In this document: piece after piece, positions 16,856 through 24,943 of the stretch
How the letters are laid out: every line of letters starts with the position of its first letter
Position numbering within the stretch: the stretch's first letter is position 1
Assembly (NCBI GenBank): GCA_964196325.1
Contig: CAXMST010000111.1
Coordinates: 1 to 29,287, forward strand
Length of the DNA: 29,287 bases
Source: CAXMST01 sp964196325
Lineage (GTDB): Bacteria > Actinomycetota > Thermoleophilia > Solirubrobacterales > 70-9
Reading direction: 5' to 3'
Made by a program: the position numbers and the translations under genes
Notes under the pieces: generated by a model
Database searches by the model: none
What the model was told of the DNA's origin: nothing
What the model saw: the letters and a program-made list of their open reading frames with translations, nothing else

Positions 16856-18097
16856 TCATCGATGGGACTCCAGGTCCGCGGCTCTCCAGCCCCGGTCCGC
16901 GATCACGCCGTCGTCGGCAAGGTCGCCCAACTCCTCGTCGGAGTAGCCAAGCTCGTCGTGCAGGACCTCGCGGTTGTGAGCGCCGAGCTCAACCCCACAG
17001 TGCTTGATCCTGCCGGGCGTTGTCCCGAGTCGCGGGATCACGTTCTGCATCTGGAGCTCGCCGAGCACCGGATGCTCGACGCTGGTGATCGTCTCACGGG
17101 CGATGAACTGCGGATCCTCGACGATGTCAGCGATCGAGAGGACCGGGGCGATCGCCGCTTCATGCTGCTCGAACGCCTCCATCACCTCGGCGCTGTCGCG
17201 CTCGGCAATCCAGCTCCCGATCGCCTCGTCGAGCTCGTCCTGGTGGGCAAGCCGGCCATCGTGATTGGCGAACCAGGGCTGGTCGACCAACTCCGGGTGT
17301 CCGACCAGCCGCATCACCCGCTCGGCGATCGACTGCGAGGATCCGGAAAGGCCCAGCCAGCGACCGTCCTTGGCCTGGTAGGCGTTACGCGGCGCGGTGA
17401 ACGGAGCACGGTTGCCGGTTCGGTTCTGGACCACGCCGAGCTGTTGGTAGACCGACGCCTGAGGGCCAAGGATCCAGAACAGCGGCTCGTAGATCGAGAG
17501 GTCGATCATCTGGCCGGTGCCGCCGTGCTCGCGCCACCAGAGCGCCATCATCGTCGCGAAGGCGCCGGTCATCGCGGCGACCCCGTCGCCGAGAGCGAAC
17601 GGCGGCAGCGTCGGCGGACCGTCCGGGAAGCCGTTGATGTGGGCATAGCCGGAGATCGACTCCGCCAGCGTCCCGAACCCGGGGCGATCCTTGTATGGCC
17701 CGGTCTGCCCGAACCCGGTCGTGCGGACCATGACCAGCTCGGGGTTGAGCTCGTGCAGCTCCTCCCAGCCCAGCCCCCAGCGCTCCAGGGTGCCGGTCCG
17801 GAAGTTCTCGATGAACACGTCGGCGTCGACGAGCAGCCGCTTCATCGCCTCCGCCCCCCGTTCCTCCGACAACTTGATCGTGACCGAGCGCTTGTTGCGG
17901 CCGATCACCGCCCACCAGAGCGAGACCCCATCCTTCTCCCAGCCCATCGTGCGCAGGTTGTCGCCGGCGGGATGCTCGATCTTGGTCACATCGGCGCCGT
18001 AGTCGGCCATCATCGTGGCGATCACCGGGCCCGCGAACAGGGAGGCAGCGTCAACGACCTTGACGCCCTCCAGCGGGAGCACGGTCGGCTCAGCCAT
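16856..18097 (-). CDS. Class III CoA-transferase (CaiB/BaiF family)
   Basis: This 413-residue member of the family III acyl-CoA transferases moves CoA between carboxylic acids through an aspartyl-CoA intermediate. The N-terminal motif is GVKVVDAASLFAGP (11-24), with ADYGADVTKIEHP (31-43) next and ENFRTGTLERWGL near 97-109. The likely catalytic Asp is D171 in FALGDGVAAMTG, followed by GTGQMIDLS. The ATG at 18097 overlaps the CitE-like stop by 8 bases (ATGGCTGA), which sets the start although the frame is open further upstream. The pairing with a CitE-like lyase suggests activation of a dicarboxylate or hydroxyacid, then C-C cleavage. The acid itself is not evident. Confidence 0.92.
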   Translation of the reverse strand: MAEPTVLPLEGVKVVDAASLFAGPVIATMMADYGADVTKIEHPAGDNLRTMGWEKDGVSLWWAVIGRNKRSVTIKLSEERGAEAMKRLLVDADVFIENFRTGTLERWGLGWEELHELNPELVMVRTTGFGQTGPYKDRPGFGTLAESISGYAHINGFPDGPPTLPPFALGDGVAAMTGAFATMMALWWREHGGTGQMIDLSIYEPLFWILGPQASVYQQLGVVQNRTGNRAPFTAPRNAYQAKDGRWLGLSGSSQSIAERVMRLVGHPELVDQPWFANHDGRLAHQDELDEAIGSWIAERDSAEVMEAFEQHEAAIAPVLSIADIVEDPQFIARETITSVEHPVLGELQMQNVIPRLGTTPGRIKHCGVELGAHNREVLHDELGYSDEELGDLADDGVIADRGWRAADLESHR

Positions 18098-19010
18098 CGG
18101 CCTGCTTCTCGAGGTCCGTGTAGGCGGCGTTGAGGCGGAGTCTCTCCTGGGCGAGATGGTAGATCGGGTAGTCGACGAACTTACCGTCGACCCGGATCGA
18201 TGCGACGCCGTCCCGCTCTGCCTGCTCGAACGCCGCGACGATCCGGCGGGCGCGGTCGACCGCCGCCTTTGGCATGTACGAGTAGGCGCGCTGCACGGCG
18301 TCGACCTGGGGCGGGTAGACGGTGACCCGCCCCTGAAAGCCGAGCCCGCGGGATCGCTCACAGTCGGCGGCCAACCCTTCACCGTCTTCGAGATCAAGCC
18401 ATGGCCCATCGATGGGCTTCGGTAGCCCTGCGGCGCGAGTCGCGGTCACGAGGCGGGAGCGGGCATAGAGCAGCTCCTCGGCATCACGGCTCAGTTCGAT
18501 GCCGAGCTCGGTCGAGAAATCGCCTGCCCCGAACACGGCGGTCAGCGTGCGGGAGGGCGCCGCGGCGAGAATCCGCTCGCACTCGACGAGCCCGACCGCG
18601 GTCTCGATCAGCGCGAGGATCCGCACGGTGCCAGGCTCGATCCCCTGACTGCGCTCGGCCTTGGCAAGCGCCTGATCGGCAGCCGGCAGCGTCTCGAGAT
18701 CCTCGATCTTGGGAACCATGATCGCGCTCAGCTCCGCTCGGACGACGGCCTCGATGTCGTCCTCCATGCGGCCCGTTGGGCGCGAGTTGACGCGGACTGC
18801 GACGGCGGACCCGCCGGTCCCGCACCCGGGCACCGCATCGTGGGTGATCGCCCGGGCCGCGGTCTTCTGCTCATCGGCGACCGCGTCCTCGAGGTCGATC
18901 ACGACGACATCGGCGGTGTCCGGAAGCGAGGGGATCTTGCCCAGCTTGTGGGTGTCGCTGCCTGGAACGAAGAGCAGTGAGCGAAGCAGCTGCTCACCGC
19001 TGTCGGTCAT
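18090..19010 (-). CDS. CitE-like (HpcH/HpaI) CoA-ester lyase
   Basis: This 306-residue TIM-barrel lyase belongs to the citrate lyase beta / malyl-CoA / citramalyl-CoA lyase family. Motifs are RSLLFVPGS (10-18), VIDLEDAV (37-44), R73 in VRVNSR, E136 in LIETAVGL and D164 in GAGDFSTELG. E136 and D164 match the usual magnesium ligands. The C-terminal family motif I-H-P-x-Q reads VYPPQ (231-235), with Tyr for His. The ATG at 19010 has GGGAGA 8 bases upstream; the frame runs on to 19085 but through the AT-rich promoter. It is the first gene of the minus-strand operon and overlaps the CoA-transferase. Mg-dependent cleavage of a 3-hydroxyacyl-CoA to acetyl- or propionyl-CoA plus an oxo acid is expected. 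Confidence 0.88.
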   Translation of the reverse strand: MTDSGEQLLRSLLFVPGSDTHKLGKIPSLPDTADVVVIDLEDAVADEQKTAARAITHDAVPGCGTGGSAVAVRVNSRPTGRMEDDIEAVVRAELSAIMVPKIEDLETLPAADQALAKAERSQGIEPGTVRILALIETAVGLVECERILAAAPSRTLTAVFGAGDFSTELGIELSRDAEELLYARSRLVTATRAAGLPKPIDGPWLDLEDGEGLAADCERSRGLGFQGRVTVYPPQVDAVQRAYSYMPKAAVDRARRIVAAFEQAERDGVASIRVDGKFVDYPIYHLAQERLRLNAAYTDLEKQADG

Positions 19011-19036
19011 TCGTAGATCTCCCGGTCCACCATAGG

Positions 19037-19071
19037 AATATATAATATTTTGTGGTCCAGCGCAGCGCCAA
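19037..19071 (-). promoter_or_regulatory. AT-rich dyad and candidate promoter of the CitE operon
   Basis: A lone AT-rich island in the 161-base divergent gap between the CitE and GntR genes. It contains AATAT-ATA-ATATT (19037-19049), an inverted repeat with a 3-base centre. On the minus strand TTGGCG (19071-19066) and TATTAT (19047-19042) are 18 bases apart, which would start transcription about 25 bases before ATG 19010. The plus strand carries TATAAT at 19041-19046 with no good -35. The dyad overlapping a -10 would suit autoregulation by the adjacent GntR. The rest of the gap (19072-19171) is GC-rich with nothing recognised. Confidence 0.5.
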
Positions 19072-19171
19072 CAGAGCCGCCTCAAAGCCTGGGCAAGGGC
19101 CGCGCCCGCCGCTCCGCCGCCGTTCCCGCGTCGCAGGAGCGCGGTACCCTCGCCGGGGAGTTTCGAGTTCG

Positions 19172-19834
19172 ATGGCTGAGAACCTCAAATCCATGACCAA
19201 GGCGGATCTGGCCTTCCGGACGCTGCGTGCGGCGATCGAGGAGGGGCGGCTGAAGCCGGGAGAACGTCTGACGATGGCCCAACTCCCCGAGGAGCTCGGC
19301 ATGAGCCCGACGCCAATCCGAGAGGCGATGAGGCTGCTGCAGGCCGAGGGGCTACTCGAGCACCAGCCCCACCGCGGCGTCGTCGTCAGGAGCTTCCCGG
19401 CGGCGCAGGCTGAGGAGGTTTTTCGACTGCGCGTACTGCTCGAGCCGCTCGCAACTGAGCTTGCTGTCGAGCGGGCCAGCGCCGAGCAGCTTGCGGAGAT
19501 CTGGGAATTGCACCACGCGCTCGCGCGCGAGGTCGCCCAAGGACCGGCCCAGACCAACGTCTCCGAGTTGAACGCACGCTGGCATCGGGCCATCTACGAC
19601 GCATCGGGCTCGTCTTATCTGAACGACTTCATCGCCCGCCTCTGGCAGGCGCTCCCCGTTCGCGCTATCTGGCTGACCCGCCGGGCGGCCCATTCGGTCG
19701 CCCAGCACGGCGAGATCATGGCGGCGATCGACGCGCGAGAGAGCGCCAGGGCCGCAGAGCTGATGCGGGAGCACGTCGCCTTCGGTGCGGTTACCACCGG
19801 CCAGCACCTGCGGGCGATCGAGAGCGCCAACTGA
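19172..19834 (+). CDS. GntR family regulator, FCD (FadR) subfamily
   Basis: This 220-residue transcription factor has an N-terminal winged helix-turn-helix (about 12-75, with LTMAQLPEELGMSPTPIREA as the HTH and a wing at HRGVVVRSF). Its FCD effector domain has metal-site His residues at H138 in NARWHRAI, H179 in AQHGEIM and H201 in MREHV. FCD members usually bind organic acids and are derepressed by pathway intermediates. ATG 19172 is chosen because upstream codons are Arg/Pro-rich and non-coding in style; ATG 19193 is a second option. Its stop overlaps the amidase start (TGATG). It lies divergent from the CitE operon, so both that operon and its own are the likeliest targets. Confidence 0.92.
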   Translation: MAENLKSMTKADLAFRTLRAAIEEGRLKPGERLTMAQLPEELGMSPTPIREAMRLLQAEGLLEHQPHRGVVVRSFPAAQAEEVFRLRVLLEPLATELAVERASAEQLAEIWELHHALAREVAQGPAQTNVSELNARWHRAIYDASGSSYLNDFIARLWQALPVRAIWLTRRAAHSVAQHGEIMAAIDARESARAAELMREHVAFGAVTTGQHLRAIESAN

Positions 19835-21246
19835 TGCCGGCGTCGCTTGGCGAGCTGATCGATGACCCAGCGCTCAGAGCGGACGCCGGCGCAGAGGCGA
19901 TGGTCGCCGCTTCGTTGGCAAGGATCGCGGCGGTGGAGCCCGCGCTCAACGCCTTCATCTCGGTTCGTGGCGACTTGGCGCTGGCCGAGGCCCGCGAGAT
20001 CGACGCCCGGCGGGCTCGCGGCGACGACCTCGGACCGCTCGCCGGCCTGCCGGTCGCGGTCAAGGACAACATCGACGTCACAGGTACCCCGGCAACCGCC
20101 GGCTCGTTGATCCGCGCCGACTACATCCCGGAGGCCGACGCCGAGGTGGTGCGACGACTGCGGGGCGCTGGAGCGGTAGTCGTCGGGAAGACGGCCCTGC
20201 ACGAACTCGCCTACGGGGTCACCAGCATCAACCACCACTACGGACCCGTGCGCAACCCCTGGGACACCTCCCGGATCCCCGGCGGATCGAGCGGCGGCTC
20301 GGGCGCGGCCCTCGGTGCCGATGCCTGCCTGCTCGCGCTCGGCACAGACACCGGGGGCTCGGTCCGAATCCCGGCGGCACTGAACGGCGTCACCGGGCTG
20401 CGACCCACCCACGGCTCCGTCAGCTCGCGAGGAAGCCTGCCCGTCAGCGCCTCGCTCGACACGATCGGACCGATGGCCCGCTCAGCTCGCGACGTCGCCG
20501 CGTTGCATGCGGTGATCAGCGCCTTCGATCCCGCGGACGCCTGGGCTGTGGACGGCCCGATCCGCAACCCGCTTAGCAAGCTCGACGCCGGCATCGAGGG
20601 CGTGCGCATCGCCCGACTCGGCGGCTTTTTCGCCGAGCGTGTGGACCCGGCCGTCGATCGGGCCGTCGGGGACGCGGCCGACGTGCTCGGCCGGCTCGGC
20701 GCAGAGTTGGTCGAGCTCGAGCTACCGGGAGGTGCCAAGGCCACGGCGAACGCGGGAGAGCTGATCCGGGCGGAGGCCCTGAGCATCCATCTCGACGACC
20801 TCAACGCGACTCCCGACTCGTTCGGGCCCGACGTGCGCGAGCGCCTCGAGCTCGGCCGCGAGGTCAGCGGCGTGGATGTGGCTCGGGCGCTGGCCGAGAT
20901 GCGCGCCTGGCGCGCGCTGCTGCTGAGGCAGTTCGGCAACGTGGACCTGCTGCTGACGCCAACGACCATTGAGGCGGCCCCGGAGATCGCCGGCTCGAAC
21001 ATGCTCGAGACCACCGCTCGCCTGACCCGCTTCACCTACCCGTGGAGCCTGGCCGGCCTGCCCGCGATCTCAGTCCCATGCGGGCACGACGCGGCGGGCC
21101 TCCCGGTCGGGATGCAGCTGATCGCGGCCCCCTGGCGTGACGATACGCTGCTCACGGCCGCGGTCGCTTATCAGGGGGGCACCGACTGGCACACCCGGCG
21201 ACCCGAACTCAACGTCAAGAGCGAACACGGAGGAGCAAATGCCTAA
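19834..21246 (+). CDS. Amidase-signature family amidase
   Basis: This 470-residue amidase-signature (GatA-like) hydrolase has its full Ser-cisSer-Lys triad visible: K77 in GLPVAVKDNID, cis-Ser S152 in PGGSSGGSG and nucleophile S176 in GTDTGGSVRIPA. The 24-residue spacing between the two Ser is the family norm. No GatB or GatC lies nearby, so it is a free-standing catabolic amidase. Overlap with the GntR stop shows co-expression. In context it may hydrolyse a half-amide or ureido acid released by the PuuE-like enzyme; half-amidases of cyclic imide pathways belong to this family. Allophanate hydrolase is less likely because the extra C-terminal domain is absent. Confidence 0.9.
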   Translation: MPASLGELIDDPALRADAGAEAMVAASLARIAAVEPALNAFISVRGDLALAEAREIDARRARGDDLGPLAGLPVAVKDNIDVTGTPATAGSLIRADYIPEADAEVVRRLRGAGAVVVGKTALHELAYGVTSINHHYGPVRNPWDTSRIPGGSSGGSGAALGADACLLALGTDTGGSVRIPAALNGVTGLRPTHGSVSSRGSLPVSASLDTIGPMARSARDVAALHAVISAFDPADAWAVDGPIRNPLSKLDAGIEGVRIARLGGFFAERVDPAVDRAVGDAADVLGRLGAELVELELPGGAKATANAGELIRAEALSIHLDDLNATPDSFGPDVRERLELGREVSGVDVARALAEMRAWRALLLRQFGNVDLLLTPTTIEAAPEIAGSNMLETTARLTRFTYPWSLAGLPAISVPCGHDAAGLPVGMQLIAAPWRDDTLLTAAVAYQGGTDWHTRRPELNVKSEHGGANA

Positions 21247-21715
21247 CCCCAAGAGCAAGTCGACCGCCACCAAGGAAAACGCTATGACCGAGGTCGAGGT
21301 CGACGCCTTCCTCGCCAAACGACAGGGCGGGCACGTCGCCACCAACCGTGGCGACGGCTGGTGGCACGTGACCCCGATCTGGTATCTGTGGGAGGGGGGG
21401 CGCTTCTACCTCACGCTCGGCGCCGGCCGGCGCCACATCCGCAACATCGAGCACGACCCGAAGCTGACGCTCTGCGTCGATGAGGACACCCGCCTCACCG
21501 AGGGCCTCGAGGCGGGAGCCCGCTCGGTGGTCTGCTTCGCCACGGCCGAACTCTCGACGGACGAGGACTTCATCCACGAGATCCACACGAAGATGCTGAT
21601 CCGCTACCTCGGAGAGCAGGCAGAAGAGTACGTCCGCCCGACGATGGCCGAGGGTCGGACGATCGCGACCCTGACACCCCAGGACTGGCTCACCTGGGAC
21701 TACACCAAGGACTGA
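21239..21715 (+). CDS. Pyridoxamine 5'-phosphate oxidase-like split-barrel protein
   Basis: This 158-residue protein is of the PPOX/FMN-binding split-barrel superfamily. Features are VDAFLAKRQGGHVATNRGDG at the N-terminal strand, WWHVTPIWYLWEGGRFYLTL for the strand pair, and RRHIRNIEHDPKLTLCVDED for the flavin or F420 phosphate region. The ATG at 21239 has GGAGGA just upstream and overlaps the amidase stop by 8 bases, which fixes it against the longer open frame from 21137. Actinobacterial members bind FMN, F420 or haem. It may be an F420- or FMN-dependent reductase acting on the ring substrate or on an unsaturated intermediate; function is not assigned. Confidence 0.85.
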   Translation: MPNPKSKSTATKENAMTEVEVDAFLAKRQGGHVATNRGDGWWHVTPIWYLWEGGRFYLTLGAGRRHIRNIEHDPKLTLCVDEDTRLTEGLEAGARSVVCFATAELSTDEDFIHEIHTKMLIRYLGEQAEEYVRPTMAEGRTIATLTPQDWLTWDYTKD

Positions 21716-21728
21716 GGATCGGAGGACG

Positions 21729-21745
21729 GCGCCCCGCCCGGGCGC
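21729..21745. terminator. Candidate bidirectional terminator hairpin
   Basis: Perfect 6-bp inverted repeat GCGCCC and GGGCGC with a 5-base loop, in the 30-base gap where two operons converge (stops at 21715 and 21746). It just touches the minus-strand stop. There is no T-run on either side, so it would be a GC-hairpin-only terminator of the kind proposed for actinobacteria. Confidence 0.45.
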
Positions 21746-22918
21746 TCAGAGGCCCTCCAGCGCCCGGCCGAGCCGTCGCGCCCCCTCGACCAGAAGCTCG
21801 GGCGAGTTCCCGCAGAAGGCAAGCCGTATCGCGCTCGTCGGCTGCGGTCCATCCGGTAGCCCGAAGCGAACCCCCGGCGCGAAGCCGACCCCCGCCCGCT
21901 CAGCCAGTGGCAGGAGCTCGGCGGTGTCGACCGACTCTGGGAGCTGCGCCCAGACAAAGAAGCCGCCGGTTGCAGGCTGCAGCCGCGAACCGTCGGGCAG
22001 CACCTCCCGAAGCGCTCCCACGAGGGCGGCTGCTCGCTCGGCGTAGGCAGGGCTGACCCTGCTCAGGTTGCAGTCGAGGTCGCCCTGCTCGGCGATCCTG
22101 TGCACGATCATCGCCGTCATGTGATTCGGTCCGCCGCCCGACTCCAGCCGGCCCGCGGCCAACATCCGCTCGACCTTGCCGGGCGCGGCGAGCAGCCATC
22201 CGAGCCGCAGTCCCGGGGCGAGCAGCTTCGAGAACGAGCCGAGCCGGATCACCCCGGCCTCGCGCTCGAGGTCGCCCAGCGTCGGCGGCGGCGCGTCGAA
22301 GAAGATCTCCCGATAGGGGTCATCCTCGACCAGCAGGACGCCGCGATCAGCGCAGACGGCGACCAGCTCATCCCGGCGCGCCGCCGGCGTCGTGCGCCCG
22401 GTGGGGTTGCCGTGCGTGGGCACGGTATAGACGAGCCCCAGACCCTGCCCCTCCGCCCGCGCCCGGTCGATCCGCTCGGCCAGCGCCGTGGGAACGATGC
22501 CGGACTCGTCGCAGCCGAGGGCTCGCGGGACGAGTCGATGGTCGCGGAAGATCTGAGCGGCGAGGTGGTACGTCGGCGTCTCGCACAGCGCCAGTTCGCC
22601 GGGCTCGGTCATCGTCTGGCAGACCTCCGCCAGCGCAGCCGAGGAGCCACCGGTGATCATCAGCTGCTCGGGCTCGATTGGGCGCCCCTCCCGGCGGCTG
22701 AGCCACTCCGCGAGCCACGAGACCAGCGACCCCGGTCCCCGCGGCGCCCCGTACGCCAAGACAGCGGGCCCGTGGTCTCTGACCACGGCCTCCGCGGCAT
22801 GACTGACGACCGCGACCGGAAGCAAGGCGGGCTCGGGCTCACCGATCGCAAGCTCGATGACCCCGGGCCGACGGTCGCGGAGCAGGGTGGGCAGCGGCGG
22901 CCGCATCGCGGGGCTCAC
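21746..22918 (-). CDS. Class I/II aminotransferase, MocR-domain-like without DNA-binding domain
   Basis: This 390-residue fold-type I PLP enzyme has NPTG (171-174), D200 and Y202 in LLVEDDPYREI, and the PLP Lys K231 in LGSFSKLLAPGLRLGW. The sequence is closest in style to 2-aminoadipate aminotransferases and the aminotransferase domain of MocR regulators (TGGSSAALAEV, ETPTYHLA), but no winged helix is attached. The start GTG 22918 forms a GTGA overlap with the MFS stop; ATG 22906 is an alternative. The longer open frame to 23047 is antisense-style and rejected. As last gene of the hydantoinase operon it could deaminate the amino acid released from a hydantoin. Confidence 0.88.
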   Translation of the reverse strand: MSPAMRPPLPTLLRDRRPGVIELAIGEPEPALLPVAVVSHAAEAVVRDHGPAVLAYGAPRGPGSLVSWLAEWLSRREGRPIEPEQLMITGGSSAALAEVCQTMTEPGELALCETPTYHLAAQIFRDHRLVPRALGCDESGIVPTALAERIDRARAEGQGLGLVYTVPTHGNPTGRTTPAARRDELVAVCADRGVLLVEDDPYREIFFDAPPPTLGDLEREAGVIRLGSFSKLLAPGLRLGWLLAAPGKVERMLAAGRLESGGGPNHMTAMIVHRIAEQGDLDCNLSRVSPAYAERAAALVGALREVLPDGSRLQPATGGFFVWAQLPESVDTAELLPLAERAGVGFAPGVRFGLPDGPQPTSAIRLAFCGNSPELLVEGARRLGRALEGL

Positions 22919-24153
22919 GTTGCCGGCCCCACCGAGGCCGGGGTCGCGGGCGCGGCCACCGACGCGGGCAGGCGGCGCGGAGCAAGGGCCATCGCCAGCC
23001 CTGCCAGGATCGTCAGACCGACCGCTGCCAGCCAGGTGCCCGGCCACGAGTCGACCAGGTCGAAGAGGACACCGAACAGCGGCGGCAGCAGGACCACCCC
23101 CGCGTAGAGAAAGAGCAGCGCTGAGCCCGTTGCCCGACCCAGGGTCCTGAGCGTGGCGCGATCGGCGACCAGGGCCAGGTAGACACCGTTCCAGCCGATC
23201 CCGCAGAAGCCGATCAGGACCACCGCGAGCCAGAGCCCCACTCCACCCCCTACCGCCAGCAGCGCGAGCAGGCCGACGGCGCTGCCCGCCGCCGCCAGCG
23301 CCAGCGAGGTCGCGTAGCTGGCGAAGTAGCGGTCCGAGGCGGCGCCCCAGACGATCCGCCCGATCACCCCGGCGGCGAAGGACAGCCCCAGCGCGAAGCC
23401 CGCGGTGGTCGCCGAGAAGCTCTGCTCATCGACCAGGTAGATAGTCAGATAGCCAACGAAGCTGAGTTGCACGCCGGCCATGATGAAGCCATAAAAGCCC
23501 ATCGGGCCGAGCCCCGGCGAGGGGCCCGCCTCCTCGTCGCCGGCGCCCCCCCAGACCGAGTCCTTTGGCGACCCGAGCATCTCAGCCTGACGGCGAATCA
23601 GACCCAAGGTCAGCGCTGAGGCTCCCAGGAGGACGCCGATCGGAAGCAGCAGCGAGGCGCGCCAGCCGACCGCTTCGGCGATCGAAGGCAGGACGATGCT
23701 GGCCAGCAGGGCGCCGATCGGGACCCCGGTCTGCTTCAAGCTCAGAAACAGCGCTCGGTGGCGCCTCGGAATCGCGTCGTTGACGAGCACGTTGGTGGGG
23801 GGGTTCACTCCCCCGTAGGCGAGCCCGGCGATCGCGATCCCGGCCAAGAAAGTGAACCGAGTCGGGGCCAGTGCCGCGCAGGCAACGCCCACCGCGACCC
23901 CGGCCTCGGCTGCGGCAAGCATCACCGGGGCACCAAGCCGGTCGGTCAGCCGGCCGGCCGGGACCGAGGCCACCATCGCCCCGAGAAAGACCAGCGCCGT
24001 GAACATTCCGATCTCCACCGTGGAGAGGTCGAAGCGGTCCCTGACAATCGGTGCGATCGCGGGAAAGCTGAGCGTGCCGAACGTCGTCGCGGCCATCGCG
24101 CCGGTCGAGAGCGCCAGGCCCTTGATGACCCGGCGCTCCGGCAGACGGACCAC
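22915..24153 (-). CDS. Major facilitator superfamily transporter
   Basis: This 412-residue membrane protein has about twelve hydrophobic segments in two six-helix halves. The loop 2-3 motif is GRLTDRLGAPV (MFS motif A, about 62-72), with its counterpart GRIVWGAASDRY in the second half. The central loop (about 190-215) is charged and Gly/Pro-rich. The start is GTG 24153, 4 bases after the racemase-like stop, and it ends in a GTGA overlap with the aminotransferase. It probably imports the hydantoin-type substrate or exports a product. No substrate can be read from the sequence. Confidence 0.9.
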   Translation of the reverse strand: MVRLPERRVIKGLALSTGAMAATTFGTLSFPAIAPIVRDRFDLSTVEIGMFTALVFLGAMVASVPAGRLTDRLGAPVMLAAAEAGVAVGVACAALAPTRFTFLAGIAIAGLAYGGVNPPTNVLVNDAIPRRHRALFLSLKQTGVPIGALLASIVLPSIAEAVGWRASLLLPIGVLLGASALTLGLIRRQAEMLGSPKDSVWGGAGDEEAGPSPGLGPMGFYGFIMAGVQLSFVGYLTIYLVDEQSFSATTAGFALGLSFAAGVIGRIVWGAASDRYFASYATSLALAAAGSAVGLLALLAVGGGVGLWLAVVLIGFCGIGWNGVYLALVADRATLRTLGRATGSALLFLYAGVVLLPPLFGVLFDLVDSWPGTWLAAVGLTILAGLAMALAPRRLPASVAAPATPASVGPAT

Positions 24154-24157
24154 GCCG

Positions 24158-24919
24158 CTAGTGGGCTTCGGAATCAGCCGCCGACATCAGCGACTGGAAC
24201 TTCTCGTCCTGGATCACCTCAGGGCTCTGGTAGGCGCGCTTCGAGTGCGAAAGCCCGAGCTGGACGAACATCTCGGCCATCTTGATCGATAGCACTCCAG
24301 GGTTGATGACCGGGACCCCGAGAGCTTCCCGCAGGTGGGCCACCGACTGGTGCATGGTCGTCGAGCCGATCAGCAAGACATCGGCACCGTCCTCTTCGAT
24401 CGCCAGACGGCCCTGCTCCTCGAGCTGGGCGAACACCACCTCCTCCTTGCCGGCGAGCAGCTGCTCCTGGTCGGGACGCACCCCGATCGGCCGGATCGAG
24501 GCGCAGAACTCCCGGGTCCCGTACTCGGCCATCGTCTTTTCATAGAGAGAGACCCAGCGCTGCCACATGGTCAGGATCGAGAACTTCTTCCCGAGGATCG
24601 CCGCCACGTGCTGTTGGACCAGACCCGGCCCGAGGACCGGGATCGTCAGTCGCGAGCGCAGCGCCGCGAGGCCCGAATCCGAGACGGTGTCCATGACCAC
24701 CGCGTCGTAGCCCTCCTCCTCGCTGGTGATCCCCGCCTCGGCGATGTAGGCGTCGAGGATCAGCAGCTCGTAGGCGCTGTCGGCGTTGTGGCACGAATGC
24801 TTGACCGGGACGAAGTCGTAGTCGACGCCCGGGGTCCGCAGCTCGTCCGGGAGCTGGGCCTCGCGGTTAGCCAGTCCGACCTCGTCAAATGGGAAGGGGA
24901 CGATGTATTTAATCCGCAT
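24158..24919 (-). CDS. Asp/Glu/hydantoin racemase superfamily protein lacking both catalytic Cys
   Basis: This 253-residue protein has the two-domain layout of the family. Hydantoin racemases have a first Cys in a segment like A-C-F-x-D-P-G-L; here it reads MDTVSDSGL with T78 at that place. The second Cys, normally in x-G-C-x-x-M, is S186 in LLIGSTTMH. ILGKKFSILTMW, ATPVINPGV-like GVPVINPGVLS and the overall length fit the family. With Thr and Ser in place of both Cys, ordinary two-base racemisation is doubtful, and it may bind ligand or catalyse a different step. AGGAG lies 6-7 bases before the ATG. It lies between HyuB and the transporter. Confidence 0.85.
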   Translation of the reverse strand: MRIKYIVPFPFDEVGLANREAQLPDELRTPGVDYDFVPVKHSCHNADSAYELLILDAYIAEAGITSEEEGYDAVVMDTVSDSGLAALRSRLTIPVLGPGLVQQHVAAILGKKFSILTMWQRWVSLYEKTMAEYGTREFCASIRPIGVRPDQEQLLAGKEEVVFAQLEEQGRLAIEEDGADVLLIGSTTMHQSVAHLREALGVPVINPGVLSIKMAEMFVQLGLSHSKRAYQSPEVIQDEKFQSLMSAADSEAH

Positions 24920-24943
24920 CGGGGCTCCTTGTTGTAGTTGCCA

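Noticed and set aside
15875..18133. A 752-codon open frame on the plus strand.
   Set aside because: It is antisense to the PuuE-like hydrolase and the CoA-transferase, both of which show full family motifs. Its Arg/Asp/Val-rich composition is that of a GC-rich shadow frame.
19052..19171. A 40-codon N-terminal extension of the GntR gene from GTG 19052.
   Set aside because: The extension is Arg/Pro/Ser-rich, begins at the AT-rich promoter dyad and lies outside the winged-helix domain.
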